In this document: positions 33,301 through 41,228 of the stretch, in pieces
How positions within the stretch are numbered: the first letter of the stretch is position 1
How the letters are laid out: each line of letters begins with the position of its first letter
IMG/VR virus record: IMGVR_UViG_3300032285_000220
Span: 1 to 53,919 of that record
Strand: one strand, 5' to 3'
Length of the DNA: 53,919 bases
DNA from: a virus
Translations under genes and position numbers: made by a program
Notes under the pieces: model-generated
Told to the model about the DNA's origin: nothing
Database searches by the model: none
The model's input: only the letters and a program-made list of their open reading frames with translations

Positions 33301-36041
33301 AACTACACGCTAGAACAGGTCAAACACGTAGACCTCGTCCTCCTAAACAAACTAAATTACAAAAGTTTGCAGCAGCTCCAATACAATCTACAGGTCAAGC
33401 AATCACTAACTTTAGAAAATGGGCATTCTCATTTGACTTTGCTGTAAATAAAAAGATACTTGATGCTATGAGAAAAGCGGGTGTTAGTATGACTGAACTA
33501 GCTAAAGCTCATATTGCATTAGAAATCTCACAAGCTTTACATGTTTCTGATATGGGAGATGCTTTCTTAGAAAGAGGTAATATAAGATTTGATCCTAGAA
33601 TATTTAAATTTTTAATTACTAACTCTAGATCTAGTATGAAAAATATTAGAGATAGAATTGATAAGTTAGCTAAGCAAAAGGGTATTGATCCTATAAAAAT
33701 GTTTGAGTATGCAAGCTCTGCATTTATTGCTAAACGTTCATTAGGTTTAAATCAACATAACGATAATCTTAAAACAGTCGTATTAAATCTTTTAAATAAA
33801 GGTAAACGTGCTGAAGCTGATGCTAGATTAAAAAGAGATTTTAAACTTGTTCATATGACTGATGCTGAAATAGAAGCAGGTTTAGAAATATTAAATGAAT
33901 ACCCTGAACTTAACGATGTCTTTGATATGTGGAATGATGTTCGTGCTAAGGTATTAAACTTTGCTAAAGACATGGGTTTATATGATACTTCAGGTGTAGA
34001 GCAACTATTAGAAATTATGGACTATGTTCCATTTAATCGTGTGTTTGAAGATGCAGAAGGCGAACGTCAAGTTGGTGGTAGAAAAGAATATACAAGAGGT
34101 TTACTTGATGCTGCCAGAGATCCTAAGTTTAAAGGTAGCTATAGAGAAATCAATAATGTGTTTGATAACATGGACAATTGGGTTAAATACATTATTAAAA
34201 AAGGTATTAATAATCACGCAGCTAAAACAAAGATTGATTTTTACAAACAATATATACCTGATGATATTAAAAAGACTACAGGTCAAAAACGTGGTCCTAA
34301 AGCTAATCCTAACTCAGTGCAGATTTGGGAAAATGTAATGGTTAATGGTGAGGAGAGAAATGTTCTTAACCGTTATGACTTCCAAGGTTTTGATGCAAAA
34401 GATATGGTTGATGGGTTTACAGGATTAGAACCTGCACTTATTAATGGCTTAAGAGATTATAGTGGTTATACGCATTGGTTAAGACAAAACATTGTTCTTT
34501 ATCCTTTATTCTCTCTATCACAAGTTTGTCAGGATACTCTTTCTGCTTTAACTTTATCAGGCGTTAAATATCCTATTATGCTGCCTTTACAAGTTATTAA
34601 AGAAATAGCTTTATCTCCTGTTGGATTAAGTCAAGCACGTAAAAGACTAAAAGAAGCTGTTATTGTAGGCGCACATGACTATTCAAAAGAATATGATCGC
34701 ATAGATAAATTAGCATCTGAAGATGGTAAGAAATACAAAACATGGAGAGCTATTAAGAAAGCTGCGCTATCACCTTTTACTGCTTTAGCTATGGGTTCTG
34801 ATAACGTTATTAGACAAGCTATCTATGCACAAACTATGTTAGAAACAAACAACGAAGCTTTAGCTATGCATAGAGCTGCAGAAATTATTAACTTTAGAAG
34901 AACAGGTTCAGGTCAAATAATTAACATTATGAGACAACTAGTTCCTTTCGTAGGTGCTAACTTACAAGCATTACATGTGTCTGGTGCTACTGTATTTGGT
35001 GAAGGTATTACTCCTGATACTAGATGGAACAACTTTAAACGTTTTGTATTAAATGGTTCTCAAGTCATGATTTTAACTTTGTTGTATTGTGCAATGATGA
35101 GTGACGATGATGACTATAAAAAACTAGATCCTGCGGAAAGAGATGGTTTCTTTATACTACCTGGTGGTTATAAGATTCCAATAAGAACTGACTTTAGTGG
35201 TTTATTCTTTAAAACATTTGCTGAACATTTATATCAAAGATTTATTGAACGTAGTGAAGATTCTAAAAAAATGAATAAAGCATTACAAGCAGGGTTAATT
35301 AAAGCTTTATCTATTCCTTCTGCTATGCCTGCTGTAACTAAACCTGCAGTAGAAGCAACTTTAAATTATAACTTCTATACTAAGAGACCTCTTATTGGTC
35401 AAAGTCAAGAAGGACTTGAACCTGAACTACAATATAGCCCAAAACATACTACTCAATTAGCTATGTTATTAGGTGAAAATTCAGGAGTATCTCCTCTTGT
35501 TTATGATAATGCTATCAGAGAATTATTAGGTTCTACTTCAGCAGTAATTAACTTTTTTACAGAAAATATGATTGCTGACATGAGAGGTGAAACTTTACCA
35601 GAGAAAACATTAAGAGAAAAATTATTAATGCTTCCTAACTTTAATTCATTTTTAGTTAAACAATATGGCACTCGTGAAATGAATGATTTATATGAATTAA
35701 ATGATGAAGTTAATAAAGCTTATCAATCATATAAGAAGTTTGAAAAACTAGCTGTTGATGAAAAAGGTCAAAAAGAATTTGAAGAATATATTAAATCAAA
35801 ACAAAATCTACTTGATTTACAACCATTAATGCAGGACATTTCACAACAATTAAAAATATTAAGAGATTATGAAAACCAAGTTATCACTGATAGTGCTATT
35901 AAAGGTCCTGAAAAACGTAAGATATTAAACGATATTGAAGAGCAAAGACGTGATATGTTGAAATATGAAGTTGATAGAGAAGATCAATCTAAAACTAGAA
36001 ATATTCAACAGTTAAGAGAACAAGCAGGATTTAACGAATAA
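30315..36041 (+). CDS. Giant 1908-residue polyvalent/internal virion protein
   Basis: The largest gene here. Residues 1-60 hold three copies of a short motif (YYTAEELGL, YFTAEEIGL, FLTAEDIGL) separated by acidic, Pro-rich linkers. A zinc-metallopeptidase-like HEAVH lies at 821-825, with a possible third ligand in FEFTSEALSNPEF about 80 residues later. The C-terminal part (about 1530-1750) contains PFVGANLQALHVSGATVFGE and LPGGYKIPIRTDFSGLFFKT, then LNYNFYTKRPLIGQ and SPLVYDNAIRELLG, which I recognise as LPD38, a domain of large polyvalent proteins. Such proteins are packaged and injected, acting in the first minutes of infection. A charged coiled coil closes the protein. Confidence 0.7.
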   Translation: MAKYYTAEELGLNQSSEDQEPVSNKKYFTAEEIGLTPQKEEKPKETKKFLTAEDIGLPPEEAPKETTKEELTPPTKPSGWTRRLLGDQAVTLAQGAVGLRQMISGVEDLISLGYIGKAKDTLRDFYKSHGLPVPPSDEDIRTSLENLKSPQRLYKTQEADIAAQEAAKGKPWYKAVPAATLEYAKRPEAALDVVEQSLPSMIGSEVAIGRNLLPKVFPKLGAVSRSAISEGSAQATSMAEQTRLQNEDKALTLKQEAASIISGVLTGTMGAFGGKIAQKLGLTDIDTVIVGATSKTATAAEKQAAKSVLAQTIKSSLAESTLEELPQSMQEQIAQNYATGRPWDEGVAEAGAKGLIAGLVTAAPITAYTQHKENQDIYQKQRDELHKQTLEEQQKKANPTRDAQIKTIFKDLDEQAKQTLAEKQAEADKLKSAQQAQVVNEAQDLESMPAPDQGILTDTTLTSWGLNKNSKAYKQLIGKDVSTPDGRKLMEDALDAHTGKLNEQAVSTFTNILDQKAEAANAGLDTGTTTISDAISGGQKYGTPGGTQGRFGPTTNISGSVAGLTQTGEETSDDTLAAEAESKLSTIPGFKRFSIKKADGTISEGWTRDNATDIDEQKDEEEANANEVLKTEEDLAPDFKVTPQKVKAEEAPEVPTQQKIGKQLKSLDPSNPLIEGLLNNQASDVEMEEAQKAINDIIAERKAKKVDLTKPSEIEREEFNVEDTDLGTNRELQPEVVASTAKAKTLGQALNIIQNEHSDKTSDAEKSIIKKLLNIPNLVHTKYQTKTLNKFKNTRIGGTFNSLLNKVTLDTQFGNVKALIHEAVHSATVAALRKAVYTTHHVNKKLKQAGMSPEDYTTSEHVGRTEAGKRMVKIYNAALQNWMQNDKILKPYGLKDIFEFTSEALSNPEFQKFLADIPSVEGGKAQISSLWTDFVEAVKKLLNLGDISNTLLNDVLSVAPELMEGPKKGIFDRIRDEASTAESFVYEQRTQEEMDQLHARTGQTRRPRPPKQTKLQKFAAAPIQSTGQAITNFRKWAFSFDFAVNKKILDAMRKAGVSMTELAKAHIALEISQALHVSDMGDAFLERGNIRFDPRIFKFLITNSRSSMKNIRDRIDKLAKQKGIDPIKMFEYASSAFIAKRSLGLNQHNDNLKTVVLNLLNKGKRAEADARLKRDFKLVHMTDAEIEAGLEILNEYPELNDVFDMWNDVRAKVLNFAKDMGLYDTSGVEQLLEIMDYVPFNRVFEDAEGERQVGGRKEYTRGLLDAARDPKFKGSYREINNVFDNMDNWVKYIIKKGINNHAAKTKIDFYKQYIPDDIKKTTGQKRGPKANPNSVQIWENVMVNGEERNVLNRYDFQGFDAKDMVDGFTGLEPALINGLRDYSGYTHWLRQNIVLYPLFSLSQVCQDTLSALTLSGVKYPIMLPLQVIKEIALSPVGLSQARKRLKEAVIVGAHDYSKEYDRIDKLASEDGKKYKTWRAIKKAALSPFTALAMGSDNVIRQAIYAQTMLETNNEALAMHRAAEIINFRRTGSGQIINIMRQLVPFVGANLQALHVSGATVFGEGITPDTRWNNFKRFVLNGSQVMILTLLYCAMMSDDDDYKKLDPAERDGFFILPGGYKIPIRTDFSGLFFKTFAEHLYQRFIERSEDSKKMNKALQAGLIKALSIPSAMPAVTKPAVEATLNYNFYTKRPLIGQSQEGLEPELQYSPKHTTQLAMLLGENSGVSPLVYDNAIRELLGSTSAVINFFTENMIADMRGETLPEKTLREKLLMLPNFNSFLVKQYGTREMNDLYELNDEVNKAYQSYKKFEKLAVDEKGQKEFEEYIKSKQNLLDLQPLMQDISQQLKILRDYENQVITDSAIKGPEKRKILNDIEEQRRDMLKYEVDREDQSKTRNIQQLREQAGFNE

Positions 36042-36236
36042 TTATAGTCGCCAGACTCGAATACCTTTAACACCATCTTCAATAACAACTTTGTGAACGA
36101 ACTGAAACTCTAGTCGTTCACTTTCTTTTTGGATAGCTTTAATAGCTGCCTCTGTATCAATAGCAGGTATAAAGATAGATGAGCCTGGTACAAACGCAGG
36201 CCAATCAATCTGATAATTTACGCCGTTAGTTAACAC
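36042..36236 (-). CDS. Small conserved phage protein
   Basis: 64 residues from a GTG at 36236 with GGATA upstream. An upstream TTG at 36281 would extend it by 15 residues but overlaps the primase gene by 56 bases, so I prefer GTG. The core reads YQIDWPAFVPGSSIFIPAID and ends VIEDGVKGIRVWRL, a pattern I recall from small proteins next to phage replication genes. It is the last gene of the leftward arm; its stop is directly adjacent to the stop of the giant plus-strand gene. Confidence 0.6.
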   Translation of the reverse strand: MLTNGVNYQIDWPAFVPGSSIFIPAIDTEAAIKAIQKESERLEFQFVHKVVIEDGVKGIRVWRL

Positions 36237-39072
36237 TTCGTGGTATATCCAATGGTAAGTCGTTAGTCTTAATTCCTTCAAAGGTAGAGTTATCTATCCA
36301 AATGCAGCGAACACCTGAACCGCTAATATCTAATCCTTTATGTAACACTTTAGAATCTCCTGATTTATACTTCAATACCTTATTATCTTTAAGCTTTTTA
36401 ATAAAATCCTCATAGTCTACGTTACCGAGGTCTTTTAAATATGAACGCATTATACCGCAAGGAATATAAATTGTATTAGTATCAGGCTCAATTCTGACTC
36501 GTAACTCATTGATTGGTTTCAATAAAGGAGCTTCTTGTAATCCTGTTCTTGCGTCTATAACACTGTTGATGACTAATGTATTTTTTAAGTTTTCATGTAA
36601 GAAGGTAGTCAATGTTTCCATAGCATCAAAATCACGAGCCTTAAGTTCTACTTTAGATTTATCTAATTCTAATTTAATAGCTTGTTTAACAGGTTCTAGG
36701 TTTATGTTATGGATACCTAACTGTTTAGCAATCTGTGCGCCTAAGAACACTGCAGCTAACGTAGCTGAATATTTGCGGTCTTCACCAGATATATTCCATG
36801 CCCTATCAATCTTCTCTTGAGTTTCTTTTAAAGCTATCTTAACTGCTTCAAGATTAGATATAACCCATTGAGCATAGATTTCACCTGCATGTCCATAGTT
36901 ATCAAACAATCTACCAAAGTAATCATCAGCTTCTTTTTTAGTTAAACTTGTATCTTTATCAATACGTAATTGTAAGAAACGAGCCATCTCACCTGAAGCT
37001 TTAGCATTTGATGAGAACATAACTGTTCTAAAATCTGTATTAGAAGAAACAACGCAAATTAGATTAAAGACTGTATCGTTTTGTCTTTCTTTATTTGTGC
37101 CACCACTACCCATACGATTTCTACCACGACCTGTAGACATGAATTTTAAAAACTCATGTAGTTGGTCAGGTGTTACTTTAGTAAACTCATCCACTGCTGC
37201 TGGTAAGTTATTCATATAACCCATACGATTAATAACAGAGTTTCCTGTATCACCCCATACTTGAATAAGTTTAGCTGATAGTTCAGGATTACCATATACG
37301 CTAGTCATGGCTTGTAATACTGTTGATTTGCCTTGACCTGACTCAGGATTATATAAGTTGATGACTGCTGATTTTTCTTTTGTTTTAAAAAATGGCATGA
37401 GTAATGAACCAAATGCACAAAAAAAACCAAATGCACGCAACTCCATACCAGGTCTTTCATAAACTGATATAGCCTTTTTCCATTCCTCATATGAACCTTT
37501 CTTTTGTAATGCTGGGTTCACATCATTTAAATCTTCAGATACAGGAACATACTTAATACCAAAGGCACTAATCTCACGATTACCTATAACAACTTTATTA
37601 TATATAGCATTCCAACCATATTGTTTATACATAGGTGTGGATGGTTTTTGTTTTTGATCAGCATCTACAACAGCTATGATGTAATCAATAACGTTATCTA
37701 ACTTCTTACCATTTCTAACAATACCTTTAGCAACTAAAATTTTTCTAGCTTCATCACGAGATAGTAGTTGAGTTAAAGGCGCAATAAATTCTTGGACACC
37801 TTCATGAGGTAAATGTAATTTAAACCAAGCACAGAAACCAATAGCATGATCATTTAATATTTCAACAAGATAGAAATCATAGTCATATACCATGATAGCT
37901 TCTTCATCTTCATCAGCTACAGTTTTATAAACGCCACCATTTTTTCCTCTAAAATAAGGGAATGGATAGTCAGGAATATGATAGGTTACCTCTTGACCTA
38001 GTTCTTCTGATTTAGCTTTAACAACATTATCTGCCCCTTTAGAACGTAGAATAACTCTACCTAATTCTATAGGAGATGTAATCTTACCTTTATGTTTACA
38101 TCCATCACAACCTTCAGAACGTAAGCCTTCAAATTGCCTACAAGTATGGGGTCCTGGAATAGCACTAGCTTTAGCTTCTGTTTTAGCATAGTCATAATCA
38201 GGATGATGTTTAGATATATTATGTATAGCAGCTTCAGAGTCTTCACAGTATGCTGCAATAGATAAACCTGATCTCCATAGAGGTTCTTCTACTGTTGCTT
38301 GTTTAGTCATAATATGAACTAGTTGAGCGCAGCCATCATCTTTACGGCAACGTTCAATAATCTTCATAAATTTAGATGAGTTGTTTCCTAGTATAGCTTT
38401 AGTAGCTTCATCTAATGGGCGTTTGGCTCTAGGTTTATCTGTAAGATGAATAGGAATAAGACTTGCTAATTCATCAAAAGGTGTAGGTGTGCCAACATTA
38501 AGCACAGTCACATCTTCAGGTTTAGCAATATCTTTATAGTTTTTTGTGCCAGGAACTCTTAAGATACGAGCCATATCAGCAGTGCAAGCACCATCAGCTT
38601 TAAGTCCATGTTTAGCACATAAGAACTTTAAGCCTTCAGCAACAGGTTGCCATATAGCTTTATCTACAGGTTCAGTAAAAGGCCAATAACAATGAATGCC
38701 TCTACCTGAATCTACAATAGTGGGTGCAGGAAGTTGTGTTGTATCTGTGAAAGAACGTAACGCTACTAACGCTGCGTCTTTAGTTTCATAGTCTTTCCAT
38801 TTGCGCTTCTTTGTATCAAAGCCACAGTCTATATCAAGCCATAGAATACGTTGTTCTTTAGCATTTGTTTTCTTGCGTTCTGTTGGTTCAATATATGTTG
38901 AACATGCAAAGTAAACATCTTGTTTATCTACTAGTAATTTATTTACTACTTCAATTGCTTCGTCTATGGAATTTATAAACTTAGGAACTACTACATTTTG
39001 TTGGTCTTTACCGAGGATACAATAATATCCTTGATCAGGCCATACTTGTTGTAAAAATTCTTTTGTTTGCAT
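36226..39072 (-). CDS. Primase-helicase fusion (AEP plus DUF927-type helicase)
   Basis: 948 residues. An archaeo-eukaryotic primase domain at the N-terminus shows LWLDIDCG (Asp80, Asp82) and VDSGRGIHCYWPF (SGRGIH at 122-127). A Cys cluster follows at about 311-326 (HTCRQFEG, then EGCDGCKHKG), likely zinc. The C-terminal half is a DUF927-like helicase ATPase: Walker A NPESGQGKSTV (about 577-587) and the Walker B-like LPAAVDEFTK. It would lay RNA or DNA primers and unwind the phage template at the fork. It lies downstream of the SSB and HTH genes, with DNA polymerase further upstream in the same arm. Confidence 0.8.
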   Translation of the reverse strand: MQTKEFLQQVWPDQGYYCILGKDQQNVVVPKFINSIDEAIEVVNKLLVDKQDVYFACSTYIEPTERKKTNAKEQRILWLDIDCGFDTKKRKWKDYETKDAALVALRSFTDTTQLPAPTIVDSGRGIHCYWPFTEPVDKAIWQPVAEGLKFLCAKHGLKADGACTADMARILRVPGTKNYKDIAKPEDVTVLNVGTPTPFDELASLIPIHLTDKPRAKRPLDEATKAILGNNSSKFMKIIERCRKDDGCAQLVHIMTKQATVEEPLWRSGLSIAAYCEDSEAAIHNISKHHPDYDYAKTEAKASAIPGPHTCRQFEGLRSEGCDGCKHKGKITSPIELGRVILRSKGADNVVKAKSEELGQEVTYHIPDYPFPYFRGKNGGVYKTVADEDEEAIMVYDYDFYLVEILNDHAIGFCAWFKLHLPHEGVQEFIAPLTQLLSRDEARKILVAKGIVRNGKKLDNVIDYIIAVVDADQKQKPSTPMYKQYGWNAIYNKVVIGNREISAFGIKYVPVSEDLNDVNPALQKKGSYEEWKKAISVYERPGMELRAFGFFCAFGSLLMPFFKTKEKSAVINLYNPESGQGKSTVLQAMTSVYGNPELSAKLIQVWGDTGNSVINRMGYMNNLPAAVDEFTKVTPDQLHEFLKFMSTGRGRNRMGSGGTNKERQNDTVFNLICVVSSNTDFRTVMFSSNAKASGEMARFLQLRIDKDTSLTKKEADDYFGRLFDNYGHAGEIYAQWVISNLEAVKIALKETQEKIDRAWNISGEDRKYSATLAAVFLGAQIAKQLGIHNINLEPVKQAIKLELDKSKVELKARDFDAMETLTTFLHENLKNTLVINSVIDARTGLQEAPLLKPINELRVRIEPDTNTIYIPCGIMRSYLKDLGNVDYEDFIKKLKDNKVLKYKSGDSKVLHKGLDISGSGVRCIWIDNSTFEGIKTNDLPLDIPRSVN

Positions 39073-39106
39073 TTTTCTCTCAAAATGTTGTGCTGCTTAA
39101 AATAGG

Positions 39107-39131
39107 TGGGGCATTATTTAGCTTTGCCCCA
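39107..39131 (-). other. Stem-loop between HTH and primase genes
   Basis: Perfect arms of seven bases, TGGGGCA (39107-39113) and TGCCCCA (39125-39131), with an 11-base loop. There is no T-run on the minus strand after it, so it may be a weak terminator or an attenuator that lowers primase expression relative to SSB. It lies 35 bases upstream of the primase start. Confidence 0.45.
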
Positions 39132-39137
39132 AAGCTT

Positions 39138-39365
39138 TTACTTGTTAAGATTAACAATCAATTCTTTAATCTTTTGGTCAAGTTTTCTAGATGGTTTTGC
39201 TTTACCCGAAAACCAATCATACACCGTTTGCCTCGAAACGTTAAGCGCTTTCGCTACTTGACTAGCAGGGTATTTTAGTGATATGCAGACCGCACCTAAT
39301 AATGTCCCTGTAGTCTCTTTAGCTTTAGCATTAGCTTCGATTACTACTTGGGAGTAACCACGCAT
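39138..39365 (-). CDS. HTH transcription regulator
   Basis: 75 residues from the ATG at 39365. A helix-turn-helix lies at about 32-55 (KYPASQVAKALNVSRQTVYD), followed by WFSGKAKPSRKLDQKIKELI. This is the Xre-like build seen in small phage repressors. It sits two bases after the SSB stop and before the primase. It is the only clear DNA-binding regulator in the replication cluster and a candidate for switching the leftward promoters. Confidence 0.75.
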   Translation of the reverse strand: MRGYSQVVIEANAKAKETTGTLLGAVCISLKYPASQVAKALNVSRQTVYDWFSGKAKPSRKLDQKIKELIVNLNK

Positions 39366-39367
39366 GA

Positions 39368-40279
39368 TTACGCCCAATCTGATACTAGATCATCTAAACT
39401 TACATCACCTTGATCTGCTTTAGGTGCTGGTTTAGGTGGAGGCGGTGCCACAGGTTTTTCTGCTGCACGAACTGTTGGTTCAGGAATTTCATCAATCACT
39501 TCAAGTGGTTTAGGACGTTGAATAGGTTGTTGTTTCTTTTGTTCAAACTCTTCACCATCTTCATCTTTGTTAATGTTTACTGATAATGTAATAGCACGTT
39601 TAGCTTCTTCTGAAGTTGACTTCGTGGCACATACTCCATACTCTTCATCATTAAGAATACGAATAGCTTTGAAACCAATCTTAGTGCTTGATGAATCTTC
39701 ATCAAAAGATACGCGTGATACAACAGACATTAAGTTTTGACCATTAGCACGAACGTAATCTGTATATTCATGTAATGGTTTACAATCTTTTGTGCCATTA
39801 CCAAAGATAGATTGAGCAGGTAAAGTCATTTGATAAACATCACCATTCATATCATCAGCACGAACTACAGCAATACGTCTACTAAAGCGACATGCTTTTG
39901 TTCCATTAGCGCCAGAACCTTTAATGTTTTGTGGGCATGACAAGCATGATGTAGCTTGTGGTTCTTGAACTGTTGGGTCTGGTGCTTGACTATCAGATGT
40001 CCAACATGTTGGAGGTGGCATCTTTTCACCAGGCACATATGCTTTAGAGAAATACATTCTGTGAACGTGTGGTGATGCATTAACAATAACTACATCGAGT
40101 GCGTCTTGATTTGACTTCTCAACTTCTTTACCGTTAACCATTAATCTAAATTTACCACCACGTATAGAAATACGTTTAGCAGTCGTTGAACTACCTGTGA
40201 TGTTAGCTGTAAAGCCATCATCTCTACGTGAAGTTGTTGCTACTGCGGTGCTACCAAATACGTCTAATTCGTTACTCAT
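39368..40279 (-). CDS. Single-stranded DNA-binding-type protein
   Basis: 303 residues. The folded part includes ISIRGGKFRLMVNGKEV, a HRMYFSKAYVPGEKMPPPTC block and the Cys pair CLSCPQN with a later KACRFSRR, which may hold zinc. The C-terminal third is a Pro/Lys-rich linker ending in an acidic DVSLDDLVSDWA tip, as in SSBs that recruit partners. Location between primase and other replication genes fits. A very strong AAGGAGG site sits in front of the ATG, suggesting high expression. The role is inferred from layout and recalled similarity. Confidence 0.65.
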   Translation of the reverse strand: MSNELDVFGSTAVATTSRRDDGFTANITGSSTTAKRISIRGGKFRLMVNGKEVEKSNQDALDVVIVNASPHVHRMYFSKAYVPGEKMPPPTCWTSDSQAPDPTVQEPQATSCLSCPQNIKGSGANGTKACRFSRRIAVVRADDMNGDVYQMTLPAQSIFGNGTKDCKPLHEYTDYVRANGQNLMSVVSRVSFDEDSSSTKIGFKAIRILNDEEYGVCATKSTSEEAKRAITLSVNINKDEDGEEFEQKKQQPIQRPKPLEVIDEIPEPTVRAAEKPVAPPPPKPAPKADQGDVSLDDLVSDWA

Positions 40280-40680
40280 ACTTCCTCCTTAGTTCTACTT
40301 TTAGTTATTCTTACTGTGTATTCACTTGTTGCTTGTAAACCTGGCGGTGCTTTGTCAGGATTCTGCTCTAAGTATTCTTTAATTGCTGATTGCACTAATC
40401 TTTTTTCAAAAAACTCAGGCAATTTATTTTCTAATATAAAGTCATACATACTAGGCCAATCGCTTGACCAATATCTAGTCTTTAATGTTCTTGATAGTGT
40501 TCCAACTTTAGTTTTCAAACTAGTTACGTTAAGTGTCCTACATGCTTCATTAAGTGCAAGATCAATCTTATCTTTTTGCACTTTAATATTTGTGATTTCA
40601 TTTTCTAACTCCTCAATCTTATCTCTCATGTTGACAGATGCCTGCATGAGTTTTTCTATCTTATTATCATCTAATTCCAT
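40276..40680 (-). CDS. Coiled-coil phage protein, first gene of the SSB operon
   Basis: 134 residues. The start is the ATG at 40680, which has AAAGGAGAG in front. Residues 1-55 form a coiled coil (NMRDKIEELENEITNIKVQK). Then comes SLKTKVGTLSRTLKTRYWSS and a WPSMYDFILENKLPEFFEKR domain, with NPDKAPPGLQATSEYTVRIT near the end. This pattern occurs beside SSB genes of many phages, function unknown. It is directly downstream of a strong promoter and overlaps the SSB gene by ATGA. Confidence 0.65.
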   Translation of the reverse strand: MELDDNKIEKLMQASVNMRDKIEELENEITNIKVQKDKIDLALNEACRTLNVTSLKTKVGTLSRTLKTRYWSSDWPSMYDFILENKLPEFFEKRLVQSAIKEYLEQNPDKAPPGLQATSEYTVRITKSRTKEEV

Positions 40681-40709
40681 ATTCTCTCCTTTCAAATCTT
40701 AAGGATAAC

Positions 40710-40737
40710 AGTATAACATACTTATTTACAATGTCAA
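40710..40737 (-). promoter_or_regulatory. Strong sigma70-type promoter for the SSB-primase operon
   Basis: Read on the minus strand: TTGACA (40737-40732), 16-base spacer, TATACT (40715-40710) with a TG at the extended -10 position. The transcript would start near 40703 and lead into the gene at 40680. The -35 overlaps the last codons and stop of the HNH gene. Confidence 0.8.
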
Positions 40738-41228
40738 CTTACTTTTCTTATTTCGTATAAATCTTTTCCATGGGTAGCTAATACCCATAGAGCAAAATTT
40801 ATGAGTTCTTTTGGGGTAGCACTACTTTTCATAGTATTAGCTTTGTTGCTTATTATGTGTATATTTCCCTGTATATAACCTTTAGTATTATCCATTCTGT
40901 CTATTGATGGTGAGTTAGTAGTAGGCCCTGTTTTACCTCCTTCTATACTTTCTTTTATAATAGGTATTCCTAATATAGGACAGACTAAAGGTATAACTAT
41001 ATCAGTAGGACTTATATCAAACTCAAGATTATTCTTTTTAGCTCTATGTCTAGTAGAATATATAATGGCTTTTTCGGGACTATTAGCTACTAACTTTCTT
41101 CTACTCGCTGCTTTTAATCCAGGGTGTTTTTTATGCCATGCATTTTGATAGGCATTATATTTAGCTCTATTTTTATCACGCCATTTTTTACAGTATTCTC
41201 TTTGTTCTTCTAATGATTTAAACCCCAT
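40734..41228 (-). CDS. HNH-type endonuclease, likely mobile
   Basis: 164 residues from the ATG at 41228 with GAGGAG upstream; it overlaps the helicase end by 11 bases. The C-terminal half has the HNH-like pattern with CPILGIPI, SPSIDRMDNTKGYIQGNIHI and ISNKANTMKSSATPKELINF. The N-terminus is basic and helical (EQREYCKKWRDKNRAKYNAY). This build is typical of free-standing homing-type endonucleases in phages. The insertion just before a strong promoter is compatible with mobility. Confidence 0.7.
   Translation of the reverse strand: MGFKSLEEQREYCKKWRDKNRAKYNAYQNAWHKKHPGLKAASRRKLVANSPEKAIIYSTRHRAKKNNLEFDISPTDIVIPLVCPILGIPIIKESIEGGKTGPTTNSPSIDRMDNTKGYIQGNIHIISNKANTMKSSATPKELINFALWVLATHGKDLYEIRKVS

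Noticed and set aside
36237-36281. TTG start extending the 36042 gene
   Set aside because: Would give a 56-base overlap with the primase gene; a GTG at 36236 with a better ribosome site is available. Similar TTG starts at 39377, 40695, 41255 and 48613 were rejected for ATG codons with good ribosome sites.
36509-36820. Plus-strand open frame opposite the primase gene
   Set aside because: Antisense to a clear primase-helicase domain; no support of its own.
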